From Theobroma cacao (lineage: Eukaryota > Streptophyta > Magnoliopsida > Malvales > Malvaceae): 64,000 nucleotides of DNA. The stretch is taken from the NCBI RefSeq assembly GCF_000208745.1, contig NC_030853.1, forward strand, positions 9,538,203-9,602,202, in the 5' to 3' direction. Position numbers and translations under genes: made by a program. Positions 21,068 to 32,956 of the stretch are shown one piece after another. The notes below the pieces were generated by a model, which did not search any database, was not told the origin of the DNA, and saw only the letters and a list, made by a program, of their open reading frames with translations. Position 1 is the first letter of the stretch, and each line of letters opens with the position of its first letter.

Positions 21068-22699
21068 GTTTTTCTTTATAGGTACCCATACTTTGATGGG
21101 TCCTTGAGTGTTAGTTGCAACAAAAGATCCCTTAGGATCCTAGATTTTCTTAACTTTCTGCACTCTTCTTTTCTTAAAACAGTCATATGATAAATGACCA
21201 TGTTTACCACAATTATAACATTTAGGTAATGCTTTAGCTGAATTTTTGTTGTGGTATGCATCTCCTTTTGAAGATTCATTTTTTAAACATTTAAGAGCTG
21301 TATTTTCATCAAGAGTTATTTACAAAACTTTAGACTTGTTTTCCAGCTCTAGTTTTAAAACCTCAAAGTCTGTTTTTGAGTGTTCTAACTTAATTTGCAA
21401 AATATTTCTTTGCTCAAAAACAAAAGTAAATTCTTGTTTGATTTGTTCCAAATCATTTTCAAGAATTTGAACCTTTTTCTTTAATGATTTGTATTTTGAA
21501 AAAAGTTTTACAAATTCATCATAAAGGCACTCATACTCATCTTGTAAATCATCATAAGAATTAATGCAAGGGGATGAGGGTACCTCTGTTTCATCCTCTT
21601 GTGCCATTAAACAGATGTTTGCTCTTTCCTCATATTTTTCATCATCAGTTTCAAAGCTTGATGTGTCACTGTCCGACCATGCAGCAGCCACCATTGCTTT
21701 CTTGGATTTCTTATTTTTCTTGGGAGTTTCATCTTTCAGCAATGGACACTCGGACTTGAAGTGACCAAGTTTCTTGCATTCGTAGCAGATCATCTCCTCT
21801 TTTTTGTTGGAGTCATTTTTGTTCCTTATTTTCCATGAAGCACCTTGGTTTTTCCTAAAACCTCTTCTAGTTAGCCTTTGATTTCTTCTGCTCATTAGCT
21901 TTCTGAATTTTCTTGCAACTAGAGCTAATTCTTCATCATCATCACAGGAAAGCTCTTCCAACTCTTCTTCAAGGATGCTGGCTTTAAGTGCAATGCTCTT
22001 TTTCTTTTCCTTTGCTTCCCTTCAGTCTTCTTCTTCTTCTTCTTCCTTAAGCTCCAGCGCATGAGTAAGAAGAGAACCACAAATCTCATCGGGTATGATG
22101 ATGTTTAGATCTTTAGCCTCTCTAATGGTAGTCACTTTTGGTTTCCAGGATTTTGGTAGGCTTCTAAGCAGTCTCTTAACTAATTCATGTTCAGGGATAG
22201 GCTTGCCTAGCTGACTTAATTTATTTGTAATATTTGTAAACCTATCAAACATGCTGGTGATGTCTTAACCAGGCTCCATTTTGAACATTTCATAACTATG
22301 TGTTAAGAGAGTAATTTTGGACTCCTTTACTTGAAAAGTCCCTTCATGGATTATTCTAAGTTTTTCTCACACTTGTTTAGCTATTGTACAGCTTGAGTCT
22401 TTGTTAAATTCAATGGGGAAGGCACAATGTAATGTGTTGATGGCCTTAAAGTTTATTTGAACTTTCTTAGTTTCAACCTCAGTCTAATCAGACCTTGGCT
22501 TAGGCATCAACTCATTTGTCACTACATTTACGGTTGAGGGCATAAAGGGTCCATCAGTTATGACGTCCCACATTTCATAGTCTATAGCTCTAATATAAAT
22601 TGACATTCTAGTTCTCCAATAAGGGTAATTAGAGTCATCAAACAGAGGTGGTCTGTTTGTAGATTGTCCCTCAGCCACTACTGATTTTTGTTTAGCCAT
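21068..22699 (-). pseudogene. Sirevirus gag with two zinc knuckles, fragmented
   Basis: Starts MAKQKSVVAEGQSTNRPPLF at 22699 with the typical gag entry DDSNYPYWRTRMSIYIRA. The middle is read from a second frame (22252-22022, MFDRFTNITNKLSQLGKPIP, then LVKRLLRSLPKSW, a gag-UBN2-like motif). From 21961 it is open through an Arg-rich stretch and a CCHC zinc knuckle (CYECKKLGHFKSEC), then a coiled coil (SKYKSLKKKVQILENDLEQI). A second knuckle (CYNCGKHGHLSYDC) is visible near 21190-21230 in a shifted frame. Gag forms the virus-like particle and binds RNA. Several frameshifts and stops. Confidence 0.88.
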
Positions 22700-22743
22700 T
22701 TGGATCCTCCCAAAGGATGTTAAGCCTTAGTAGTAGGGAACTA

Positions 22744-22755
22744 GCTTTGATACCA
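22744..22755 (-). other. Sirevirus primer binding site
   Basis: TGGTATCAAAGC on the minus strand, one base from the usual initiator-Met tRNA complement TGGTATCAGAGC, two bases after the 5' LTR end. Confidence 0.88.
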
Positions 22756-22757
22756 AT

Positions 22758-23778
22758 TGTTAGTCCCTATAATATGTGCTAGAGGGGGGGTGAATAGCAC
22801 AATTTGGCTCTTGACAAGATTGGAAACTAATTTCCAAAACTTAAGAAAACAAAAACAGAGTATAAAATGCATAGCAATTTAGAGTGGTTCGGTCCAAGAC
22901 CCACATCCACTACCTTGATTATCCAACCAAGGATTTTCCCACAAATCTACTAAACACCGGTGAAATTCACAACCTTTCATCAAGCTTTACAATGGCTTTT
23001 ACCAGGCTCAACCACAACCTTTTACACTAGTTTTTCACGGGCTCAACTAAAACCTAAAGTGGTTTTCCAAGGCTCAACCACAACCTTTAACAGTTAAGCT
23101 ATCCCAAGCTTGAATAACCCCTTAGAGTGACTTCCTAAGGGTTTAAATGCAAGATTGAGAGCAAAAACCAAATGCAAAGAATAGGCGTTTAAGTGTAGAC
23201 CAGTGCAGTGAAGCTTTTCTGGTTTTTCTACTTTCTATAGCTCAAATCTCATTTAAGGCTTCTAAAAACTTGTTTCTAATTGTTGGAAGACCCTTTTATA
23301 CTTGGAGATGCAACTCTTATGGCAATTTGGCAATTTATATCTGTTGGAAACAGTTAAGGATGAGTTCTAGCTGTTAATCTGTCTTGTAGTGCTCTGGTTC
23401 AAATTGCAAACAGAGAGCTCTTAGTCGACTAACTTGGTTGACTAAGTTGGTTCTGTTTTTGGTTTGCAGATTCTGACAGAAAACACTTAGTCGACTGACT
23501 TGGTCGACTAAACTGATTCTGTCTCTCAAACTCTTCAACCCGCCATTTCTCCAATTTTAAATTTGGTCAACCAATGTTTTTCCTTGTTTTACCAATAAGC
23601 TTCCTCTTTATTACTCAGTTACATCTTGTTGATTTTATCTCTCTTTTTCTTTCAAAAATACTCTTTGAAGAGTTAATAGATTAATTTCATATATTAATTT
23701 CCTGCACACTTAAGTAAAAGTATTAGACACAAATAAATGGGAATGTTTTATTATCATCAAAAACTAATGGAGCAAACA
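22758..23778 (-). repeat. Sirevirus 5' LTR
   Basis: 1021 bp, from TGTTAGTCCC to GGAGCAAACA on the plus strand; the terminal ACA is followed by target duplication TTGGT at 23779-23783. Compared with the 3' LTR it lacks one ~75 bp tandem unit and about 70 bp near 23125. Confidence 0.93.
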
Positions 23779-23783
23779 TTGGT

Positions 23784-24552
23784 TTGGTGCCTTCAAACAT
23801 TTTTTCCATTTGGAAAATAGAGAAAATGTGATTAACTAAACCATGATTCCATCTCCTCTTCTAATGATTAGAATCAAAACATGTCATCTTCTATTGTTCT
23901 GCTAAATCAAAACAAGAAGCATTTGCCAATTGCCAATTAGCAAAGCTCTTTTCAAAAAGCATATGTCCCCCCTTGTCCCATAGCAACATTCATATACTAC
24001 CAACAAAACAAAAGAAATGATTCAAAGCAAAATAAAAAAATGTTACTTTAGGGATCCAATTGGGGTCCCCCTACAAACAGTTGACGTACCTTGCTTTTCA
24101 TGGATGTCTTAATCGAGAAAAGAGCAAATACTGTGTGTGAGGAATTTTGATGCTTAAGCATACTTGTTGCTTGAGGATGGGAGTTTTGTCAACTTTGCCA
24201 AAGCATGAAAGCGATCCGTTTAGAAAACATCAACCTTTTTTTTTCTCTTTTTTGCCTTATCAAATTGTATCACAACTTTTTGGTTTCAATTAATAAGCAA
24301 GGAATAAAGAGCATTTTTGCTTTTACTTGATTATTTAGTACTAGATCAAACTATACAAGGCTTTTTGCCTTGTACCAGAGTTACAATAAGACCCCAAAAT
24401 TATGCACATGTTAAATGCTTCTTCTGGGTTATTTCATCTTGGAAGAAAAAACCCAATGATAGAAAAACATAAGCAATTAAACATGCTTTAACAGAGTTGA
24501 TTAATGGTGCATTTTAAACAAAGTTCATAGCATTAATCGCAATAGATAAGAG
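23784..24552. other. Right flank of the Sirevirus, no gene recognised
   Basis: AT-rich sequence with no long frame, no LTR similarity to the named families and no recognisable motif. Older host or repeat sequence. Confidence 0.4.
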
Positions 24553-25996
24553 AGAAGAACAAACATGAATATGATTACTAAAGTTAAGCACCAAATAAAA
24601 TAAAAATTTTACCTTTCCAAATGATATCATAATCAAATGGATTCCTTTTGGTGACAAAACCATGAACACCTTTTATGTGAAAGAATCCCAACCACTCAAT
24701 CGCTTGGCCTCTAATGATGCACACACGATTGCAACGGATCCTTCTCAAGGAGAGAGCTTTATGCCACAGGCTTGTGCTAGCAAGTGGACAACGATTTGTC
24801 CTCTTTTCTTCTTTGATTTCCAGCAAATAATCAAAGAAGAAGTTTTCAAAAGAAATAAACGTCTCAAGAGTGGTAGTACTCAAGAGAAAAATCCTTCTCC
24901 ACTAAAAAAAAGAGTGGCTATAATGTGATATCTATATCTAGGTTTAACTTATTAAAATTTACAAAATAAGTCCTTAATATTATAACAATTATAATATTTA
25001 ACCAATACCTAATTAAACTCTTTTAATTAGGTCCTTAACAGTTAAAACTTAGAATTTGATTTAAGTCTAACTTAAATCATCACACTCTCAATTTAATCCG
25101 AATTGCAACCTTTCTGTGTGACTCATTAGGTTCCTAACATGTTGGCAATGGAATTGAATTATAATATTATTAATTAATTAATTTAAATGAATTGTATTCC
25201 ATTTTAAATTAACTAATTCAATTTCATAGACCATGATTGGCATCTAGCAATGCATCATGGCCACCCAATTGTTAGGAGAGTCAGAGGATTCTTTGACAAC
25301 CTTTCAGTGTATAGTTTTTCAGTGTAATTCATTCCCTCATCATATATCCCGAAGATGATAAGAGCTTGGTGCAGTGCCTACTCTCATTGATCTCCATATT
25401 TGTTCTTGCAATTAGATCATTAGCTTTATGGAGACTTCTGAAACTCATTTCATAATCTCCTAACCACCTTGGCCAAGGATTTGATTAAGCTAATGTCAAC
25501 CAAGAACTAATGAGATATTTCCCCTTGAGTCACTTAGGGTGATCATTCCTATCTTGACCATTCATTTGCCTTCACATGCTTCATGCTGTACCCAAAAGCA
25601 TCCTGTTTTGGCATCCTTGGTTAGGCACCCAAAGGGATGAAATCAAAGCATAGTACTCCACACATAAGACAACCTGGTGTCTCAAGTCTAAGGAGTATTT
25701 ACACAACTGACACATAAGAAGTATTGCATAGACACTTGAGTGAAATACCAAATGCACTTCTCATGGCGAGTCATGTTCAGTGAACTTGCTCTCCCATGGC
25801 AAGCACCCACATGCTAGTTCCAAGTATCTCTATACTTCAACCTATGAGAACGATTGCTTACTTCACAAGTAAGGAACATAACATGTGCCAATCTTTGAGC
25901 ATTATTGATGCCCGTCTCAATAATACAATGATCAGGAACTTTTAGGAACAATGCTTTAATACATAAGGATCTCATAATTGTATCCCAATACAATTC
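24553..25996 (-). repeat. Family-C 3' LTR (copy 1), partial
   Basis: Matches 31965-32880 and 57110-59390 closely, e.g. GGCATCTAGCAATGCATCATGG and CAACATGTTGGCAATGGAAT in all three. The left end lost about 80 bp (the jump after GAACAAACATGA near 24560-24590), and the right end runs into the gap. Left boundary approximate. Confidence 0.8.
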
Positions 25997-26547
25997 NNNN
26001 NNNNNNNNNNNNNNNNNNNNNNNNNNNNNNNNNNNNNNNNNNNNNNNNNNNNNNNNNNNNNNNNNNNNNNNNNNNNNNNNNNNNNNNNNNNNNNNNNNNN
26101 NNNNNNNNNNNNNNNNNNNNNNNNNNNNNNNNNNNNNNNNNNNNNNNNNNNNNNNNNNNNNNNNNNNNNNNNNNNNNNNNNNNNNNNNNNNNNNNNNNNN
26201 NNNNNNNNNNNNNNNNNNNNNNNNNNNNNNNNNNNNNNNNNNNNNNNNNNNNNNNNNNNNNNNNNNNNNNNNNNNNNNNNNNNNNNNNNNNNNNNNNNNN
26301 NNNNNNNNNNNNNNNNNNNNNNNNNNNNNNNNNNNNNNNNNNNNNNNNNNNNNNNNNNNNNNNNNNNNNNNNNNNNNNNNNNNNNNNNNNNNNNNNNNNN
26401 NNNNNNNNNNNNNNNNNNNNNNNNNNNNNNNNNNNNNNNNNNNNNNNNNNNNNNNNNNNNNNNNNNNNNNNNNNNNNNNNNNNNNNNNNNNNNNNNNNNN
26501 NNNNNNNNNNNNNNNNNNNNNNNNNNNNNNNNNNNNNNNNNNNNNNN
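25997..26547. other. Assembly gap (551 N)
   Basis: The flanks CAATTC (left) and CACCTCCATTGAGTGTGA (right) correspond to 59389 and about 59987 in the second family-C element, about 600 bp apart. The missing bases should therefore be the end of the 3' LTR, the polypurine tract and the RNase H C-terminus. Any open frame drawn through it is meaningless. Confidence 0.95.
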
Positions 26548-26875
26548 CACCTCCATTGAGTGTGAACACATATCCACTTTGCGACTTGCTATCATCTTTG
26601 TTTGTTTGAAAGCTTGCATCCGTATAAACCCTAACTTGGAGTTCACCTCCTCTATAAACTAGAAATACATCCTTAGTTTTTCGTAAGTACTTCAAGATGT
26701 TTTTCACAACTATCCAGTGACTTTCACCAGGATTAGCTTGGTATATACTGGTGACACTTAGAGCGTAAGATACATCTGGTCTAGTGCAAAGCATCGCATA
26801 CATGATAGATCCTATTGCTGAAGCATATGGGATCTTATCCATGCAATCTCTCTCTTCTTGATTCTTTGGACACAT
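26548..26875 (-). pseudogene. Family-C copia RNase H N-terminal part
   Basis: Reads IPYASAIGSIMYAMLCTRPD, GESHWIVVKNILKYLRKTKD, VYTDASFQTNKDDSKSQSGY and FTLNGG before the gap. These are the RT-to-RNase H connection and first RNase H strand (catalytic Asp in YTDASF). Truncated by the assembly gap. Confidence 0.88.
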
Positions 26876-27072
26876 GCCCTTGGAGAGATAGATGCCTTAC
26901 GACATAGGCAAGTGTCCCTTCTTAGACTCCATCATGCTAAACCTCTTTAGCACCTTGTCTATGTATGTGGATTGGGAAAGACCTAGCAACCTTTAGATCT
27001 ATCTCTATAGACCTTTATTCCTTGAATGCAAGTTGTTTCTCCTAAATCCTTCATGGAGAATTGTTTGGACAG

Positions 27073-27873
27073 CTAAATCTTTGTAGATTGCAGCAATGGT
27101 ATATCATTTCCTATAAGCAATATGTCATCAACATATAACATTAGGAAAATTATGGCATTCCCACTAACCTTTTTATAGACACATGGTTCATCCTCATTTT
27201 TTTGGATGAAGTCAAACCCTTTTACAACTTCATCAAAACAGATGTTCCAACTCCAAGAAGCTTGCTTAAGTCCATAAATGGACTTTTGAAGCTTGCACAC
27301 CTTATTAGCATTAGCATTGGATATAAAACCTTCAAGTTGTGTCATGTACACTTCCTCTTGCAAGTTTCCATTAAGGAATGCAGTTTTTACATCCATTTGC
27401 CATGTTTCATAATCATGGTATACAACATTTGCAAGCAAAATCCTAATGAATTTAAGCATAGCAACTGGTGAAAAGGTTTCTTCAAAGTCAATACCTTGTC
27501 TTTGTTTATAACTTTTTGCTATTAGTCTAGCTTTAAAGGTTTGTACCTTGCCATCTACATCGGTCTTTCTCTTAAAGACCCACTTGCACCCAATGGGTTT
27601 TATCCCTTCAGGTGGATCCACCAAAGTCCATACTTGGTTGGTATCCATGGCATCCATTTCAGATTTCATGGCTTCTAGCCATTTCTCAGAATCGATGTCC
27701 AACATCGCCTCCTCATAGGTTGTAAGCTCATCATTTATGGGTAATGCGTCCCTTTCCAAAAGAAATCTATATCTCTTTGGAGCTTGATGTATTCTACTAA
27801 ACCTTTTGAGTGGTTGTGCTTCTTGAGATTGTGGTTGTATATCAGATGTCACAATCTCAAGTTCAAGTTCCAA
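27073..27873 (-). pseudogene. Family-C copia reverse transcriptase
   Basis: An open run of 266 codons: a short linker (RFSRIHQAPKRY), then GCKWVFKRKTDVDGKVQTFK, KARLIAKSYKQRQGIDFEET, TWQMDVKTAFLNGNLQEEV, SIYGLKQASWSWN and LMLYVDDILLIGND with the YVDD catalytic pair. The next ~190 bp to 26880 are shifted and contain stops, so RT is disconnected from RNase H. The locus at 26900-26920 is the undisrupted equivalent of the site where LTR-D sits in the second copy. Confidence 0.9.
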
Positions 27874-27916
27874 TGGAATGTCAATTTGTGGGTTTCAAAC
27901 TTCTTCGAGTATAACT

Positions 27917-28972
27917 TTACTCCCTCATAGCCCTTTCATTTAAGAACTTTTTCTCAAGGAAAGTGGCATGCCTTGAGACAAACACATTTTGCTCAATGGG
28001 ATTATAAAAATAATATCCGTGTGTTTCTTTAGGATATCCCACAAATTTACATTTGTCTGATCTTGCTTCTAGCTTATCAGACATTGTAAGCTTCATATAA
28101 GCAGTACATCCCCAAATCCTAGCATAAGACAAGTTGGGCCTTTTCCCACTCCATATCTCATATGGTGTCTTATCAACTAATTTGGTAAGAACTTGGTTTA
28201 GTATGCAAGTAGCAGTTTCTAGGGCATATCCCCAAAAAGATATAAGAAGATCTACATGACTCATCATGGATCGAACCATGTTCAATAATGTTCGATTCCT
28301 TCTCTTAGATACCTCATTGTGCTATGGAGTCCTTGGAGGAGTCCATTGTACGAGAATCCCATTCTCTTTTCAAATAATCTTGAAACTCTTGGCTAAGATA
28401 TTCTCCTCCTCGATTAGATCTAAGAGTGAGAATACTCTTTCCAGTTTGTTTCTTAACCTCCGCTCTGTATTCATTGAACTTGTCAAAGGATTTAGATTTA
28501 TATTTCATCAAATATACATACCATAGCGAGAATGGTCATTTGTGAAGGTGATGAAGTAGGAGTATCCTTCTCTAGCACTAGTATTCATAGGACAATATAC
28601 ATCCGAATGTACAAGTCCTAGTAACACCCCAACTCGTTCACTCTTTTTAGTGAAAGGCGACTTGGTCATCTTACCAAGGAGACAACACTCACATGTTCCA
28701 TAAGATTCATAAATAAATGGATCGATGTAACCTTGTTTGTGTAACTTGGTTAAGCGAGTCTCATTGATGTGTCCAAGCCTACAATGCCAGATGTAAGATA
28801 GTTTTGGATCATCTTTCTTTGCTTTCTTGACCTCTATATTAAGTATGGGTCTCTTAGGATCAATAATATAGAGACGGTTCGAATGTGTCTCTACACCATA
28901 ATGCAATTCTCCCTTTGAGAAAGAACAACAATTGCCCTTAATGCAAAATTCCATATCATCATATAATGCCAA
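27917..28972 (-). pseudogene. Family-C copia integrase region
   Basis: From 28972: GAG-pre-integrase (LSYIWHCRLGHINETRLTKL, CECCLLGKM, giving the H-H-C-C zinc site) and LVHSDVYCPMNTSAREGYSY, core start with FTNDHSRYGMYI. It then shifts near 28510; the continuation has GKSILTLRSNRGGEYLSQEF (a second catalytic Asp region, here N in place of the usual D in LRSDRGGEYLS), a stop, and C-terminal [20 protein letters not shown] and [20 protein letters not shown]. Broken by at least two shifts or stops. Confidence 0.88.
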
Positions 28973-29440
28973 GTATGATACAGATATGATATTTCAAGAT
29001 ATGGAAGGAACATAGTAACAGCCTCTTAATTCCAAAATAAACCCAGAAGGTAAAGGTATGGTAACTATCCCCACAGCCGATGCAGCAACCTTTGCTCCAT
29101 TTCCTACTCTTAGGACCACTTCTCCCTTTGTTAATCTTCTACTCATTTCCAACACCTTTATGTCATTACAAAAGTGTGACCCATATCCAGTACCTAATAC
29201 CTATGATGATGGATCAATAGTAGACAGATTTACTTCAATCATATACATGGTTAAAGATGAAACTTCTACAAGTTTCTCATTCTTTGACCTTGTCAAGAAG
29301 GCAAGGATATCTTCCTTAATGACATCTATTCTAAATAGATATTTGAGAACATTTCTCAACTTGATATACCAGTCCAAACATTTTGGCTCAAATTTCATGA
29401 TGACGTCAAATATGCTGCGCAAAGTAATATGTATTCGCAT
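28973..29440 (-). pseudogene. Family-C copia gag C-terminus and protease, degenerate
   Basis: 29440-29201 ends with YMIEVNLST, the usual spacer before protease. In the next frame the active site reads VLGTGYGSHFCND: the usual catalytic Asp of VLDTGCGSH is Gly. The frame continues VLRVGNGAKVAAASAVGIVT and the IPLPSGF/GCYYVPS region before integrase. Most of gag, including any zinc knuckle, is not recognisable. Confidence 0.75.
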
Positions 29441-29459
29441 TCTAACAACCTAGACATTT

Positions 29460-31840
29460 AAAGAACGTTTATGAGTAATCATGTATTATAATCAATTAAG
29501 ATGAGATAGTAAATCTTAAATTGATTGCTCCCACTATTTTTTTCAAGATGATAACCCTCCATATCACCTCGAGAGATCTTTACTAGGATTCTCTTAGTGG
29601 GCCAAGATCCCATCCATCTAGTCATGGCCTTGAGTGTGCTCAACAAGCCATGATAGCTAGGTTAGGTAGGTAACTGAGCTTACCAATTGTATCTCTATAC
29701 AACTCCTAGATCAGCTAGGTGACAACACATTGCCTAAACATATCATATATGTTTCGCCTAGCCATTGCCTCTAATTTCCATAATAATCAAGTTTCCAAGC
29801 ATCCAAATTTTATGAAAGTAGTTGAGTAAGACCCACCAATAGCTCAAGCATACTCGTGTAAAAGTGTGACCTTGAGTGTGCTCAACAAATCTCCAATTAA
29901 AAGAGCAGCCAGGTTATCTTGCTATATGGTGGAAGGCAACTTAATCATGCGTTACATGTGACTAAATATTTAATTATTTTTGACTTAGTTAAGGTCTCAT
30001 CTTTGCATGCATAGCATTTATTAATTGCATAAATAAATCTATCTCATGCATACTACTTTGGATGATTATGGACTTTATCTATACTAATTTCCTTGAGCCA
30101 TCGAAGGAAATTAACTTGGTCAAACCTAGGGTATAACATACAACATGTTGTAATCTTCCTCCTCGTATCTTCATGGCGCCTTTAGGTCTTCATCTTCAAA
30201 TTGTAAAATAACTCCTAAACTAATCCTAATTCTACACTTATATGTAACTAATTACATTTTAGTAAAGAAACCCTGTGGTACATCCGAGGGGAGTTAGGTG
30301 AGGAAAGAATTTTACAATTTCAGAAAATCGAGAGAAAGGCAGGGTGCGCAGACCCTTTTTAATAAATAAATACCATCATAAAATTTAACCATACATCCAC
30401 AATCATATTGGGCCTAGTCCATAATCATCCATATTCATCCATCCACATGACCATAAAATTAAATCTATGTCTTGTTCAAATTGTTAATCACATGATTTAT
30501 TTGAAATTAGTTAAATTCAACTTTTGAATTAACTTAATTTCAATTTTTTTTTGGATATCAATTTATTTCCATATATAAAGAAACAATTTCCATATATAGA
30601 AATTCTTACTAATGAATATAAATAACCTTTATCCATATTCTAATCTTATTAGGATAGGATTTATTACAAATTAAAACAATTTTAATTTGCTTTGTTCAAA
30701 TATTTAAGGTTATCCTTTACCAATCAGATGTTAAAGATTTTATGTCTTAAATCACCTAATCTCATTTGGTAATTTTAAGACAATAAAATCTTCATTTATC
30801 CAATTGTCAAATTCGAATTCCATAGCTAATATTATGGAGATATTCCTCTGATTTTAAATTGCCTATTTATTCTTAGACTCCCATAATATATAAGAATCTA
30901 ATTCCTTAATTTATGGAAGATTTTAAAATAATTTTGATTTCAATAAAATTAGGAAACCAATTCCTAAATTTAATATGTCAAATTATTTTAATTTATCAAT
31001 TGATTAAAATAATTTCCATATTTTGTAGGAATCAAATTCCTTATTTTGTGGAAACTTTCAAAATCCATTTTGATATGCTAATTTTATGGAACTACTTCCA
31101 CAAAATATCTGATAATCAATTGATTTTTAAATTGCATCAAATTAAGATGCAAGATAAGGCAATTCAAAATGCCAAAACCGTGGCATTCAAAACACTGCTT
31201 GCAGCAATTTTATTGACCACGTTTCTTGGTCATTAAAGTGGCATAAAATTTTGGGATTTTATCGTTATCATAATCCTCCAATCAGCTAAGGTATGAAACC
31301 TCTTTCATCATCATTAGCATCAATTTTGGATGCCTTCTGCCTACTGAAAACAAGCAAAATCGTGACTCAAAGTCTGCTGCTGGCAGTAGTGACTAGTCAT
31401 GGTTTCAAGGCTTCATGCTCACTTTGTGGTATTGGTTTTCAGCCACATTTGAAACATTTTCAAAGGACATCAACTTAACATCATTTCTGCAAATTTTGAG
31501 AATTTTTAGGACTCATTTGCTTGCTGAAATGATGCAAAAAACCAAACCTGGACAGAATCAAAATCTGCCCTTAATAGCCATATCTCCATTCCTCCATTTG
31601 TTGATTTTTGTGCATCTTATGCAAACTTTAATCTGTAAATTCTTGACATTAAAACATGTTTAATGCTCATTAATAAGAATATAATATTTACAAAATAAAA
31701 CTCTTCAGAAATATCAAACAATTTCAAAACAGAATTATGTAAACTTGAACTCACCATTTGACACCCGAATTTTCACATCTATGTCGAACATAGTATTAAC
31801 AACAACAAGACATACCTTTGCATTAAAACGAGCCAAGGAA
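29460..31840 (-). other. Long AT-rich leader/gag-less region of family-C element
   Basis: About 2.4 kb between the primer site and the gag remnant, where a copia element should have a leader and most of gag. I see no gag motif; the composition is AT-rich with many stops. Either an unusually long leader or a deletion plus unidentified insertion. A purine-rich AAATAGTGGGAGCAATC (minus strand, near 29540) looks like a polypurine tract, hinting at another LTR fragment here, but I cannot define its ends. Confidence 0.4.
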
Positions 31841-31853
31841 GGCTCTGATACCA
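31841..31853 (-). other. Family-C primer binding site
   Basis: TGGTATCAGAGCC on the minus strand, exact complement to the initiator-Met tRNA 3' end, next to the LTR end at 31855. Confidence 0.93.
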
Positions 31854-31854
31854 C

Positions 31855-32956
31855 TGCTAGGAAAGGCATGATTAGAGCATTAACGCAGCAGAAAAAAAAT
31901 TGAAATAAAATAAAACCCATGCCTCTTACCTTTGGATCACATTGGTTGTTTAATGCAAAGTTAAGCACCAAATAAAATAAAAATTTTACCTTTCCAAATG
32001 ATATCGTAATCAAATGGATTCCTTTTGGTGACAAAACCGTGAACACCTTTTGTGTGAAAGAATCCCAACCACTCAATTGCTTGGCCTCCAATGATGCACA
32101 CACGATTGCAACGGATCCATCTCAAGGTGAGAGCTTTATGCCACGGGCTTGTGCTAGCAAGTGGACAACGATTTGTCCTCTTTTCTTCTTTGATTTCCAG
32201 CAAAGAATCAAAGAAGAAGTTTTCAAAAGAAATAAACGTCTCAAGAATGGCAGCACTAAAGAGAAAAATCCTTCTCCACTAAAAAAAAGAATGGCTATAA
32301 TGTGATATTTATATCTAGGTTTAACTTATTAAAATTTGCAAAATAAGTCCTTAATATTATAACAATTATAATATTTAACCAATATCTAATTAAACTCTTT
32401 TAATTAGGTCCTTAATAGTTAAAGCCTAGAATTTGATTTAAGTCTAACTTAAATCATCACACTCTCAATTTAATCCAAATTGCAACCTTTGTGTGTGACC
32501 CATTAGGTTCCTAACATGTTGGCAATGGAATTGAATTATAATATTATTAATTAATTAATTAATTTAAATGAATCATATTCAATTTAAATTAACTAATTCA
32601 ATTCTATAGACCATGATTGGCATCTAGCAATGCATCATGGCCACCTAATTATTAAGAGAGTCAAAGGATTCTTTGACAACCTTTTAGTGTACAGTTTTTC
32701 AGTGTAATTCATTCCCTCATCATATATCCTGAAGATGATAAAAGCTTGGTGCAGTGCCTACTCTTATTGATCTCCATATTTCTTCTTGCAATTAGATCAT
32801 TAGCTTTATGGAGACTTATGAAACTCATTTCATAATCTTCTAACCACCTTGGTAGTAAGCAATTGTTCTCATAGGTTGAAGTATAGAGATACTTGGATAT
32901 CTCAAAATTGTAATTCCCATACAACCACATATTAGCTTGTAGGGCTTATACTAACG
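31855..32956 (-). repeat. Family-C 5' LTR (copy 1), internally deleted
   Basis: Starts TGCTAGGAAAGGCATGATTA and ends in a mutated CATACTAACG (expected CATACTATCA). After AACCACCTTGG (32852) it jumps to sequence that other copies have ~1 kb later (TTCTCATAGGTTGAAGTA), so about 1 kb is deleted. It abuts LTR-B sequence at 32957. Confidence 0.85.

Larger units (their letters stand above)
7034..23778 (-). mobile_element. Sirevirus-like Ty1-copia retrotransposon, full length with nested insertions
   Basis: A complete element lying on the minus strand. The 5-bp target duplication TTGGT is present at 7029-7033 and 23779-23783. Order in the element's direction: 5' LTR 22758-23778, primer site 22744-22755, gag, protease, integrase, RT, RNase H, an extra envelope-like/transposon-protein ORF after pol, polypurine tract and 3' LTR. 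Total 16.7 kb, about 10 kb once the two LTR-A insertions (7946-11980 and 14584-17225) are removed, a normal size for Sireviruses, which carry an extra ORF after pol. Between the two LTRs I counted about 16 differences in the first ~260 aligned bases (~6%), so the insertion is not recent. Several stops and frameshifts make it non-autonomous now. Confidence 0.93.
24553..32956 (-). mobile_element. Decayed Ty1-copia element, family C copy 1
   Basis: Minus-strand element: 5' LTR 31855-32956, primer site 31841-31853, long leader, gag remnant/protease, integrase, RT, RNase H, an assembly gap that should hold the polypurine tract and LTR start, and a 3' LTR at about 24553-25996. Both LTRs carry internal deletions at different places, and both outer ends are damaged, so no target duplication can be shown. 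Related to the second copy at 56888-64000. Confidence 0.85.

Noticed and set aside
21564..21764. Plus-strand frames within 18-22.7 kb
   Set aside because: Shadows on the opposite strand of the Sirevirus gag-pol frames.
24662..24928. 88-codon frames at 24662-24928 and 32039-32305, nearly identical
   Set aside because: They are the same segment of the two family-C LTRs; conservation reflects LTR identity, not coding.
25814..26875. 353-codon frame through the N gap
   Set aside because: Half is undetermined bases and it links LTR to RNase H sequence; only the RNase H portion outside the gap is kept.
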